This document shows positions 14,497-21,328 of a stretch of DNA of 26,679 nucleotides, piece by piece; position 1 is the first letter of the stretch, and each line of letters starts with the position of its first letter. The stretch spans positions 1 through 26,679 of the forward strand of contig UQYL01000020.1 of NCBI GenBank assembly GCA_900545365.1, written 5' to 3'. The notes below the pieces were generated by a model that was not told the DNA's origin, made no database searches, and saw nothing but the letters and a program-made list of their open reading frames with translations. The DNA comes from an uncultured Dialister sp. (GTDB lineage: Bacteria > Bacillota > Negativicutes > Veillonellales > Dialisteraceae). The position numbers and the translations under genes were made by a program.

Positions 14497-16161
14497 TTAC
14501 ATGCGCTCCGGTGCGGATACGCCCAAAATTGTCAATGCGTGGACAAGTACATACTGAACAGCCAGGATGAGCCCCAGGCGGGCCTGCGACAGGGCAGGAT
14601 CATCGCAGAGGCAGCGGCATTCCCGGTAGAAATGGTGGAACAGGCCGGCCAGCTCATAAGCGTAGCGCGCCACGCGGTGCGGCGCTCTTTCTCTGGCGGC
14701 ATTGGCGATGAGATCATGATAGGTATCCATTTTCTTGATGAGATCCAGCTCGGATTCTTCCCGGAGGAGGGTGAAGTCCGCGTTATCTACGCCGCCCCAT
14801 ACGACGCCGGCTTCCTTCGCCTGCGCCCGAAGGCTGTGGATGCGGGCATTGGCGTACTGGATGTAGTACACCGGATTCTCGCTGGATTCTTTCTTCGCCA
14901 GATCGATGTCAAATTCCATCTGGCTGTCGAGGGTGCGGCTCGTGAAGAAATACCGCGCCGCGTCCGCCCCGACTTCTTCGGTGAGCTCGGCAAGGGTCAC
15001 CGCTTCCCCGGTGCGCTTGGACATGCGCACGGGCTTGCCGTTCCGGAGAAGGGTCACCATCTGGAGGAGATCCACCTGGAAGGCGTCGGGATCGTAGCCG
15101 AGGAATTTGATCGCCGTTTTCAGGCGGAGGATGTATCCGTGGTGATCAGCGCCCCAGATATCGACGAGTGTCTTGAATCCCCGCTCGAATTTATCCGCCG
15201 CGTAGGCGATATCCGAGCAGAAATAGGTGGGCTCGCCGTTCGCGCGGATGACCACGCGGTCCTTGTCGTCGCCGTTATCCGTGGTGCGGAGCCATTCCGC
15301 GCCTTCCTTCTCATAGAGGAGGCCCTTTTCACGGAGCTCGGCGAGGGCTTTCTCCACCTTGTCGGGATAAAGGGATTTCTCGCTGTACCAGCGGTCAAAG
15401 GTGACGTGGAAATCGGCGAGATCCTTCTTGAGAGCCGCCAGCTTTTCTTCCAGGGCGATCGTGCGGAACGCGGCGAGACGCTCTTCTTCCGTCATGGCGA
15501 GGTATTTCTCCCCGTCCTTTTCGATGATCGCTTTCGCCGTATCCACGATATCCCGGCCGTGGTAGCCGTTCTCCGGCACTTCCGCGTCCTGTCCGAGGAG
15601 CTGGAGATAACGGGCGTTCACCGATTCGGCCAGATGCACGATCTGGCTGCCCGCGTCATTGATGTAGTATTCGGAAGCCACATTGTAGCCCGCGGCGCGG
15701 TAGAGACGCACCATGGAGTCCCCGTAGGCCGCCCCTCTGGCGTGGCCGATATGAAGAGGCCCCGTGGGATTGGCGGAAACGTACTCCACGAGCACCGTAT
15801 CCTCTTCCCGGAGCGGCAGGTCGCCGTAAGACGGGCCCGCGCGGAGGATATTCCGCAGCTCCGTGTAGACCGTGTCCTTCGTGAGATAGAAATTGATGAA
15901 TCCCGCGCCGGCGATCTCCATGCGCTCCACCAGCGGGGAAGAAATATGCTTCACCAGAGCTTCCGCGATCATCCGCGGCGCGCGGCGGGCCGTTCTCGCC
16001 CACTGCATGGCCGCATTGGAAGAGTAGTCGCCGAATTCCTTCTGCGGCGGCACTTCCAGGCGCTGCACCGGCGCGTAGCTGCCCTCCGGCAGGTCTCCCG
16101 CGGCGACGGCATCCGCCCTGGCCGCTTCAATGATCTGCTTCAGTTCTTCTCTGACATCCAT
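14497..16161 (-). CDS. argS: Arginyl-tRNA synthetase
   Basis: This 554-aa class I synthetase charges tRNA-Arg. It shows the ArgS N-terminal additional domain (about 1-110), the HIGH motif (NPTGPLHIGHARG, HIGH at about 137-140), the KMSKS equivalent MSKRTG, and the helical anticodon-binding domain ending LTILGVSAPERM. I placed the start at 16161 (MDVREELKQIIEAA); the frame is open 13 codons further but that region overlaps the preceding gene. A GGGAGG site lies about 12 nt upstream, and the DUF1934 stop is 4 nt before the start. Its partner tRNA-Arg(ACG) lies 6 kb away. Confidence 0.97.
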   Translation of the reverse strand: MDVREELKQIIEAARADAVAAGDLPEGSYAPVQRLEVPPQKEFGDYSSNAAMQWARTARRAPRMIAEALVKHISSPLVERMEIAGAGFINFYLTKDTVYTELRNILRAGPSYGDLPLREEDTVLVEYVSANPTGPLHIGHARGAAYGDSMVRLYRAAGYNVASEYYINDAGSQIVHLAESVNARYLQLLGQDAEVPENGYHGRDIVDTAKAIIEKDGEKYLAMTEEERLAAFRTIALEEKLAALKKDLADFHVTFDRWYSEKSLYPDKVEKALAELREKGLLYEKEGAEWLRTTDNGDDKDRVVIRANGEPTYFCSDIAYAADKFERGFKTLVDIWGADHHGYILRLKTAIKFLGYDPDAFQVDLLQMVTLLRNGKPVRMSKRTGEAVTLAELTEEVGADAARYFFTSRTLDSQMEFDIDLAKKESSENPVYYIQYANARIHSLRAQAKEAGVVWGGVDNADFTLLREESELDLIKKMDTYHDLIANAARERAPHRVARYAYELAGLFHHFYRECRCLCDDPALSQARLGLILAVQYVLVHALTILGVSAPERM

Positions 16162-16165
16162 AAAC

Positions 16166-16603
16166 TTACTGATCCTCCCATACGTCAATGACAATTTCAT
16201 TCAACTGGCGGAGCACGCCGCCCAGATCGACATGGTAAACGATGCGCAGCCGTCCGCTGCCGCTGTCCACCGCATTCTCGACGGTCTCCGTCTTCACGGT
16301 GAGATCTGCCCGCCCGAAAGGCGTGACCAATTCGGAACGGGACTCCTCTCCCTCGCAGTACTCGATCTTCTGCATAAAAGCGCCCGTGCGGACGAGACTG
16401 ACCGAGCCGGGGCGGAGAAAAAGCGTGGTCCTCGTCCCCTTCATGCCGGTGAGCTCCGTCTCCTCATAGGTGAGGAAGGGCGTTTGATTTCTCACGCCGT
16501 ACCGGCCGGGCGTCTCCAGAGAGATCTCCTCCGCCTTGCCCGTCTCATCGCGCTGTACGCTCCTGATGCGGAGCATGATATTTTTCGCCGCTTCCGCAGC
16601 CAT
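16166..16603 (-). CDS. ywiB: DUF1934 (YwiB-like) family protein
   Basis: This 145-aa product matches the DUF1934 family in length and layout: an N-terminal strand MLRIRSVQRDETGKAEEIS, then YEETELTGMKGTRTTLFLRPG, SLVRTG, and a C-terminal LRIVYHVDLGG...NEIVIDVWE. The fold is a small beta-barrel related to calycins; its function is not known. In Bacillus ywiB lies immediately upstream of argS, as here, supporting the call. ATG 16603 has AAAGGAG 7 nt upstream; the longer frame lacks such a site. First gene of the argS-pyrG operon. Confidence 0.85.
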   Translation of the reverse strand: MAAEAAKNIMLRIRSVQRDETGKAEEISLETPGRYGVRNQTPFLTYEETELTGMKGTRTTLFLRPGSVSLVRTGAFMQKIEYCEGEESRSELVTPFGRADLTVKTETVENAVDSGSGRLRIVYHVDLGGVLRQLNEIVIDVWEDQ

Positions 16604-16692
16604 AGGCCAGCTCCTTTCGAGCAGGACAATAGAAACCACAGACGACTCCTATCGGCGGTTTCCTCTCCACTTGTGTAAAAATCATATTTTTT

Positions 16693-16701
16693 ATTATATC
16701 A
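16693..16701 (-). promoter_or_regulatory. Extended -10 promoter for DUF1934-argS-pyrG
   Basis: The minus strand reads TGA-TATAAT in an A/T-rich stretch about 90 bp before the DUF1934 start; no clear -35 is present. The resulting leader of about 80 nt contains a possible weak stem (GAAACC/GGTTTC). Confidence 0.65.
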
Positions 16702-17060
16702 TACGAACCTGCCGCGGCCCATATGGAAACGGCGGATTTCCGCGGGAAAGCGGGAAGGACGCAAACACACGCGCGGCGCTGTTCCGCATTCCCGCGCGGG
16801 GCGGGGCGCATTGGCTGCGCGGCCCCGCGAGGAGCTGTCAGCGCGGGCGCAGGCCCATGCTGTTCTGCCGGAAGCTGTCGGCGCGGGCGGCACAACCTTC
16901 GCTGCCGCGGGAGCCATCTTTCTCCTTTCCGCTGGGGAAGCACCGGCAGTGTGCTGCTCCGGCATATGATGCCATGGTCACTTCATTTCACAGCCCGGAA
17001 AAGAAAGGTCGCAAAGAAAAGGGGCCGCCGGCCAGGCGAAAAATCCCTGTCGCCCGAACG

Positions 17061-17156
17061 CCGTTCCGCTCAGCCTGTAATTCCCTGTCAGCGCATTTTC
17101 GGCCTGAACGTCGGTGCGATATTTTGCCGTGACAATACAGGCTGCGGGACGCGGCC
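17061..17156. repeat. Long imperfect inverted repeat (arms about 25-30 nt)
   Basis: The left arm (about 17061-17090) contains CAGCCTGTA and ends CTGTCA; the right arm (about 17130-17156) starts TGACA, contains TACAGGCTG, and ends in GGGACGCGG. The arms pair except for a few bulged bases and enclose about 40 nt. It overlaps a second perfect stem, GGACGC/GCGTCC (17147-17164), so alternative folds exist. Confidence 0.6.
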
Positions 17157-17225
17157 CGGCGTCCGTTCTCCTGACGGCGCTTCATGCGCCGCCACCGGGA
17201 TTTTTCTAATGGCCGGTGTCATCAA

Positions 17226-17311
17226 GCCGCTCACCTTAGGAGCGGCCAGCAAAGTGCGCCGCCGCAAAACAAAAGGCGGCTCACACCGTCCGCCCGGCCC
17301 CGACGCCGGGC
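17226..17311. repeat. Three consecutive strong hairpins
   Basis: GCCGCTC/GAGCGGC (17226-17246, 7-nt loop), GTGcGCCGCC/GGCGGCtCAC (17254-17284, 11-nt A-rich loop, one mismatch) and GCCCGGC/GCCGGGC (17292-17311, 6-nt loop) follow each other with gaps of only 7 nt. None has a T-run, so they are not ordinary terminators. Confidence 0.65.
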
Positions 17312-17435
17312 CCGCTCACTCTGGCTCTTACCTTTCTCATCCATTTCGACAGTCCTATAAAAAGAATTTCCTCGTCTGCGTACACTCCTTATTTACTCGT
17401 CTGCATCCGCACCGCCTGCATATAATGGTAAGCCT

Positions 17436-17571
17436 CCAAGGATGGCTTCCCAAAGGGAAGCCGACACAACTGCACCGTCTGCGTACTGCCGTCAACGAAG
17501 TATGTGGGTCTGCTTCGCCTGACAGAGAAAGCCCATCATCCAAGGATGGCCCCGAAGGGGCCGACACGACT
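17436..17571 (+). repeat. Two hairpin units with conserved flanks and different, self-complementary arms
   Basis: Unit 1 (17436-17471) and unit 2 (17539-17571) share the flanks CCAAGGAT and CCGACAC-A/G-ACT. Between them the stems differ but each pairs perfectly: GGCTTCCC/GGGAAGCC with loop AAA, and GGCCCC/GGGGCC with loop GAA. The period is about 103 bp. The two units fall in different reading frames of the overlapping open frame, so what is conserved is a nucleic-acid structure, not a peptide. Confidence 0.75.
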
Positions 17572-17731
17572 TTCCTCAAATGCATATATACCCATTTCTC
17601 CCGTCTGGCTTCGTCGTGTGTGAGAGAAATTTAACTCTCTCGTCTGAACTCGCACCGCCTGATAACCTTCCATCTAACACTGGTACAGCTCCCCGCCCAT
17701 GCCGTCTGCGCCCGGTGCCCGCGAAGCGGGA

Positions 17732-17873
17732 GAAAAATCGGCCGGTGGCGTCAGCCGCAGCGCTTGTCTGAGCGGGCGTCGTTCTTTGTGAGATAATCAG
17801 AAATCGTTCTGAATGTGCTGAAAGCTTTCAGCCCGCGAGTTGCGCGGAGGGTAGTGACCGGTCCGATTTTTCA
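17732..17873 (+). repeat. Inverted repeat enclosing about 110 nt
   Basis: The arms GAAAAATCGGCCGGT (17732-17746) and ACCGGTCCGATTTTTC (17858-17873) are complementary apart from one extra base. Inside lie a 14-bp palindrome CTGAAAGCTTTCAG (17818-17831) and GC-rich segments that can pair further. A 5-bp hairpin CCCGC/GCGGG (17718-17730) sits directly in front. The overall shape is that of a multibranched RNA or a miniature mobile element. Confidence 0.65.
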
Positions 17874-17901
17874 GGGGCAAATGGGCGGCAGATTTCTCTT
17901 T

Positions 17902-17944
17902 GCTTCGTTTCTCTTTTTTCTCTGGAGAAAAAGAGAAATGAAGC
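17902..17944 (+). repeat. Hairpin with a stem of about 20 bp
   Basis: The left arm (GCTTCGTTTCTC followed by a T-rich run and CTC) pairs with the right arm (GAGAAAAAGAGAAATGAAGC) with one bulged T and one G-U pair, leaving a 2-nt turn. The right arm is the start of the 80-bp repeat also found at 10-90. There the loop side reads TGGCTGGCCA, which is again self-complementary, suggesting the fold is maintained while sequence drifts. Confidence 0.75.
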
Positions 17945-18009
17945 CTCAAATGCAGCTCGGAGCTATAGAATGAATCGTAGAAAAATGAAGCGCCATGCGG
18001 CAGCGCCGT
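17928..18009 (+). repeat. Dispersed 80-bp repeat, copy 2
   Basis: It matches 10-90 in the same orientation (offset 17918, with a 1-nt indel near the end). It is followed by another imperfect hairpin (about 17992-18030, GCCATGCGG.../...GCATATGGC) before the promoter of the ACT-domain gene. Presence in two separate intergenic sites marks a multicopy family. Confidence 0.75.
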
Positions 18010-18036
18010 TCATGCGCCTGCGCATATGGCAGGCCG

Positions 18037-18065
18037 GTGAAACGCGCGCCGCCGCGTGGTATACT
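18037..18065 (+). promoter_or_regulatory. Promoter for the ACT-domain gene
   Basis: GTGAAA (18037-18042), a 17-nt spacer ending in TGG, and TATACT (18060-18065) form a plausible promoter with an extended -10. The ATG lies 53 bp downstream of the -10. Confidence 0.65.
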
Positions 18066-18118
18066 GTAAAAAATTTTCGCGGCTTTCCGCCGCGGGCAGG
18101 AGCAGGAGGGACAGAGCG

Positions 18119-18484
18119 ATGAAGATCGAGCGGATCGGCGGAGAATTTTCCGTGTGCAAAGTGGCGGCGTACCGCCCGGAGGATCTGGAGGGGGATTTCT
18201 GTTTTATCGGGAAGACCGACGGGGAACGGTCGCTGGTGTGCCGCGCGGAGCGGGCCCCGGCGGACGCGCTCGCCCGGGAAGACGGCTGGCGGGCTTTCCG
18301 CGCGGCGGGACCGCTGGATTTTTCCCTCACCGGCATTCTCGCGGGGATCGCTTCTGTCCTCGCGGCGGCGGGCATTCCGATCTTTGCGGTGTCCACGTAT
18401 GATACGGACTATGTGCTTGTGAAGACGGAGCGGTATGAAGCCGCACTGGATGCGCTGCGCGCCGCGGGGTATGATGTGGCGTGA
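18119..18484 (+). CDS. ACT-domain protein
   Basis: This 121-aa protein resembles the small ACT-domain family (ACT_7/CASTOR-type, COG3603-like), cytoplasmic and without signal or membrane segments. The C-terminal half carries the ACT fold signature: DFSLTGILAGIASVLAAAGI, then IFAVSTYDTDYVLVK and YEAALDALRAAGYDV. ACT domains usually sense amino acids; the ligand here is unknown. GGAGGG lies 8 nt before the ATG; the frame extends 21 codons upstream but that part would precede the ribosome site. It has its own terminator, so it is not in the peptide-importer operon, though the shared theme of amino acids or peptides is suggestive. Confidence 0.85.
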   Translation: MKIERIGGEFSVCKVAAYRPEDLEGDFCFIGKTDGERSLVCRAERAPADALAREDGWRAFRAAGPLDFSLTGILAGIASVLAAAGIPIFAVSTYDTDYVLVKTERYEAALDALRAAGYDVA

Positions 18485-18489
18485 GCCTT

Positions 18490-18510
18490 CGGGCCGCGGG
18501 CCTGTTTTTT
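18490..18510 (+). terminator. Rho-independent terminator after the ACT-domain gene
   Basis: A 6-bp stem CGGGCC/GGCCTG (one G-U pair) with a 3-nt loop is followed by six T, a few bases past the stop codon. Confidence 0.8.
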
Positions 18511-18571
18511 GAATAGCCGATATAGATACAAGATATGGGGCCGGCCTCTGTTTTTGGAAAAGGAATGACGG

Positions 18572-18577
18572 TATAAT
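18572..18577 (+). promoter_or_regulatory. Probable -10 box for the peptide-importer operon
   Basis: A perfect TATAAT at 18572-18577 lies between the ACT-gene terminator and the leader terminator of the importer. The -35 region (TGTTTT at 18549-18554) is poor, so an activator may help. The expected start is near 18584, giving a leader of about 80 nt. Confidence 0.55.
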
Positions 18578-18603
18578 AAAAGACAAGTTTATAAAGTACA
18601 AAG

Positions 18604-18642
18604 GCGTCTGTTTCCGCAGGAACTGCGGACAGGCGCTTTTTT
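18604..18642 (+). terminator. Strong terminator hairpin in the leader of the peptide-importer operon (attenuator candidate)
   Basis: A stem of 14-15 bp (CCGCAG/CTGCGG with loop GAA, continued outward by GCGTCTG/CAGGCGC with a 2-nt bulge) is followed by TTTTTT. The run ends 20 nt before the ATG of the binding protein, leaving room only for its ribosome site. Any operon transcript must pass through this signal, so partial termination or regulated readthrough is expected. I see no upstream start codon or recognisable aptamer in the roughly 20 nt before the stem. Confidence 0.75.
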
Positions 18643-18662
18643 GCATCAGAGGAGGGATCGGT

Positions 18663-20249
18663 ATGAAAAATCGGATGATAAAGGGACTGGCGGCTGCGGC
18701 TTTGGCGGGGGCTGCCGTGATCGGCGCGGCGGGCTGCGGAGGCGGTTCCGGCAGCGGGAGCAGCCATGTGCCGAAAAATACGATCGCCGTGGGCATCAGT
18801 GTGGATCTGGGGTCGCTCGACCCGGCGGTGCAGATGGATAATCAGCACTGGCAGGTCACGTATCCTGCGTATGAGCGGCTGGTTCGGTACAAAACGGAAG
18901 GCGGCAAGGCTTCTACTGAGGTAGAGGGAGCTCTCGCCAAGTCCTGGACGGTGTCGGACGACGGTCTCGTGTGGACGTTCAAGCTGGAGCCGGGCCACAA
19001 GTTTTCCGACGGTTCGCCGGTAGAAGCGGCGGCGGTGAAATTTTCTTTCGAACGCGCGCAGAAGATCGGCAAGGGGCCTTCGGAGTATTTCAAGATGGTG
19101 CGGTCTGTGGAAGCGCCCGACGCCGAAACGGTGGTCATCACGCTGGATCGGCCTTTCGCTCCGTTCCTCTCCAGTCTTGCGGTGAACGGCGCGTCTATCG
19201 TGAATCCGAAGGTCATGGAGCACGAGAAGGACGGCGATCTGGGATCGGCGTACCTGGCGTCGCACACCATGGGCTCCGGCGCGTATGAGCTGAAAGAGGC
19301 TGTGCCGGGGCAGAAGATCACTCTTGCGCTGAATCCGAATTACAGCGGCAAAAAGCCGGCCATCGAGCATGTGGTCTTCAATATCGTCAAAGACCCGTCG
19401 GCGCAGCGGCTCCAGCTGGAGAAGGGGGATCTGGACATCGTGCAGAATCTTCCTGTAGACCAGATCGAGCAGATGAGGAATAATAAGGATATCCGTGTGT
19501 ATGAGGATCCGTCTCTGGTGGCGAGCCTGGTTTACTTAAATAATCAGAAGGCGCCCCTCGATGATCCGCTCTTCCGTCAGGCGCTCTCTTACGCGGTGGA
19601 TTATCAGGGCATCATTGACGGCGCGGTGAAAGGATACGGCGAGCAGCTGGTGACGCCGGTGCCGAAGGGCATGTGGGGCCGGGATGAGACGGCCGAGGGG
19701 TACAAGCAGGATATCGATAAGGCAAAGGCTCTTCTCGCGCAGTCGTCCGGCGCGGATACGAAAGAGCTGACGCTCCTTTATTCGGACAATCAGCCTTTCA
19801 ATGAGGCGGAAGCGCTCATGCTCCAGAATAATATGAAGGCGCTCGGCATCGACCTGAAGCTGGAGAAGACCGCCTGGGCGGCTTTCCGGGACCGCATCGA
19901 CCGGGGCGATTTCGAGATGGCTCTCGGCACGTGGAGCCCGGACTACGCGGACCCGCAGTTCTTCATGACCTACTGGTTCGATTCCGATTACTGGGGCCTG
20001 GCGGGGAACCGGGCGTTCTACAGCAATCCCGAAGTGGACGGCCTCCTGCGGCAGGCCGAGGGGCTGACGGATCAGAAGGCGCGGGCCGATCTCTATGTGA
20101 AGGCGCAGCGGCTCGCGCTGGCGGACGCGCCGTATCTCTTCCTTTTCCAGATGAATGTGCTCACGCCGATGCGCTCGGAAGTGGAGGGCTTCATCTATAA
20201 TCCGATGCTCGACCGGATGTATGATTTCGAGCATCTGTCGAAGAAATAA
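18663..20249 (+). CDS. Peptide ABC transporter substrate-binding lipoprotein (SBP_bac_5 family)
   Basis: This 528-aa exported protein captures peptides (possibly nickel or another small ligand, as in this family) for the permease. It has a lipoprotein signal (MKNRMIKGLAAAALAGAAV, then IGAAGC with the acylated Cys near 21) and a Gly/Ser linker. The family core follows: ISVDLGSLDPAVQ, LEPGHKFSDGSPVEAAAVKFSFERA, LASHTMGSGAYEL and FEMALGTWSPDYADP. GGAGGG precedes the ATG by 6 nt. It is first in a six-gene operon with two permeases, two ATPases and a serine hydrolase. A strong hairpin before it and another after it suggest separate control and a more stable message for this subunit. Confidence 0.95.
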   Translation: MKNRMIKGLAAAALAGAAVIGAAGCGGGSGSGSSHVPKNTIAVGISVDLGSLDPAVQMDNQHWQVTYPAYERLVRYKTEGGKASTEVEGALAKSWTVSDDGLVWTFKLEPGHKFSDGSPVEAAAVKFSFERAQKIGKGPSEYFKMVRSVEAPDAETVVITLDRPFAPFLSSLAVNGASIVNPKVMEHEKDGDLGSAYLASHTMGSGAYELKEAVPGQKITLALNPNYSGKKPAIEHVVFNIVKDPSAQRLQLEKGDLDIVQNLPVDQIEQMRNNKDIRVYEDPSLVASLVYLNNQKAPLDDPLFRQALSYAVDYQGIIDGAVKGYGEQLVTPVPKGMWGRDETAEGYKQDIDKAKALLAQSSGADTKELTLLYSDNQPFNEAEALMLQNNMKALGIDLKLEKTAWAAFRDRIDRGDFEMALGTWSPDYADPQFFMTYWFDSDYWGLAGNRAFYSNPEVDGLLRQAEGLTDQKARADLYVKAQRLALADAPYLFLFQMNVLTPMRSEVEGFIYNPMLDRMYDFEHLSKK

Positions 20250-20256
20250 AAGCCTG

Positions 20257-20284
20257 CGGCGGGGAGGGGCTTCCTTTCCCGCCG
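20257..20284 (+). other. Intercistronic hairpin between binding-protein and permease genes
   Basis: A 12-bp stem (CGGCGGGGAGGG paired with CCTTTCCCGCCG, two G-U pairs) with a 4-nt loop starts 7 nt after the binding-protein stop. There is no T-run. Such hairpins commonly block 3' exonucleases and keep binding-protein mRNA more abundant than permease mRNA. Confidence 0.7.
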
Positions 20285-20305
20285 ATGGGCAGTGGGGGGA
20301 ATTGT

Positions 20306-21328
20306 ATGATATCTACGCGTTTTTTGTGGAAGCGGCTGCTCCATCTGGCGCTGGTCTTTTTCGGCGTGTCAGTGGTGACGTTCTGCATCTCCCACGTCAT
20401 CCCCGGCGATCCGGCGCGGATGCTCGTGGGGCCGCACGCGTCGCCGGAGACGCTCGCCGCGGCGCGGGCTTCGCTCGGCCTCGATCAGCCCATATGGACG
20501 CAGTACGTCCAGTACATGACGGGGCTTTTTCACGGGGATATGGGGCTCTCCATCCGCACGCAGCTGCCTGTGGCGGATGAGCTGGCGAAATATTTTCCCG
20601 CGACGCTGGAGCTGACTCTCGCCGCCATGGTGATCGCCGTCGTGTTCGGCATCATTCTCGGCGTGGCGTCGGCGGTGCACCGCGATACGTGGATCGACCA
20701 CGCGAGCCGCGTCATTTCTCTGGTGGGCGTGTCCATGCCCCTTTTCTGGTCGGGCGTCATCGCGCTCATCCTCTTTTATAAAGTATTTCCCATCTTCCCC
20801 GCGTCGGGGCGGATCGACGCGTTCCTCATGCCGCCGCCTCACGTGACGGGGCTCTACATCGTGGACGGGCTCCTGGCGGGACAGATGGATGTGGTGCTCT
20901 CCGCGATCCATCACCTGCTCCTCCCGGCGGTGTGCCTTGCGTATGTGCAGCTCGCCATCATCGCCCGGCAGGTGCGGAGCAGCATGATCGACGTGCTGGA
21001 GCAGGACTATATCCGCACGGCCCGGGCCTGCGGCATTCCGCGGAAGACCATCATTTACAAGTACGCCCTGAAGAATGCTCTCATCCCTACGGTGACGCTC
21101 ACGGGCCTCACCATCGGCGAGCTTCTCGGCGGCGCGGTCATCACGGAGACCATTTTCGCCTGGCCTGGCATGGGGAAATATGTGATGGATTCCATCGCGT
21201 TTCTTGATTTTCCCGCCATCATGGGATTCACGCTGGTGATCTCCTTCGGTTATGTGCTCATCAATACGGCGGTGGACGTCATCTACGGCGTCCTGAATCC
21301 GCAGGTCAGGGAGGAGGCGGAGAAATGA
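20306..21328 (+). CDS. dppB: Peptide ABC transporter permease (DppB/OppB type)
   Basis: This 340-aa inner-membrane protein begins MISTRFLWKRLLHLALVFFGV. It has about six transmembrane helices, the family motif HVIPGDPARMLVG near residue 35, and the cytoplasmic EAA loop (EQDYIRTARACGIPRKTII, then YALKNALIPTVTLTG) that contacts the ATPases. I chose ATG 20306 over a frame start seven codons earlier because a G-rich site lies about 6 nt before it and the N-terminus then matches the family. Its stop overlaps the next permease start (ATGA). Dipeptide versus oligopeptide use cannot be told from sequence, so the symbol is by similarity. Confidence 0.93.
   Translation: MISTRFLWKRLLHLALVFFGVSVVTFCISHVIPGDPARMLVGPHASPETLAAARASLGLDQPIWTQYVQYMTGLFHGDMGLSIRTQLPVADELAKYFPATLELTLAAMVIAVVFGIILGVASAVHRDTWIDHASRVISLVGVSMPLFWSGVIALILFYKVFPIFPASGRIDAFLMPPPHVTGLYIVDGLLAGQMDVVLSAIHHLLLPAVCLAYVQLAIIARQVRSSMIDVLEQDYIRTARACGIPRKTIIYKYALKNALIPTVTLTGLTIGELLGGAVITETIFAWPGMGKYVMDSIAFLDFPAIMGFTLVISFGYVLINTAVDVIYGVLNPQVREEAEK

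Larger units (their letters stand above)
16720..18050. other. 1.3-kb intergenic island packed with hairpins and short repeats, no credible gene
   Basis: No reading frame here looks like a protein. The longest (16723-17634, plus) has Arg/Ser/Pro-rich composition, no ribosome site and no recognisable domain. Instead the DNA holds at least ten stems in a row: 16801-16828, 17061-17156, 17147-17164, 17176-17190, 17226-17246, 17254-17284, 17292-17311, 17444-17462, 17548-17562, 17718-17730, 17732-17873 and 17902-17944. The hexamer CGTCTG occurs six times between 17373 and 17708. It separates divergent units (DUF1934 leftward, ACT gene rightward). It may be an array of REP/MITE-like elements or one or more structured RNAs; I recognise no known RNA family. 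Confidence 0.6.

Noticed and set aside
12702..14570. 622-codon open frame antisense to pyrG (and similar long frames antisense to ffh, mnmE, argS and the importer genes)
   Set aside because: These are mirror frames of GC-rich genes, with no ribosome sites and His/Arg/Asp-rich pseudo-protein composition.
16723..17634. 303-codon open frame on the plus strand across the intergenic island
   Set aside because: The composition is Arg/Ser/Pro/Gly-rich as expected from random GC-rich DNA. It has no ribosome site and no domain, and it runs through perfect hairpins and through repeat units that fall in different frames.
17373..17708. CRISPR array
   Set aside because: The repeats are too short and irregularly spaced, the intervening sequences differ in length, and no cas gene is nearby.
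16720..18050. Housekeeping RNA (RNase P RNA, tmRNA, SRP RNA) in the structured island
   Set aside because: I looked for their conserved core motifs on both strands and did not see them, though a covariance search would be more sensitive.
18584..18642. Known riboswitch or T-box in the importer leader
   Set aside because: Only about 20 nt precede the terminator stem, too little for any known aptamer, and no T-box or specifier motif is seen.
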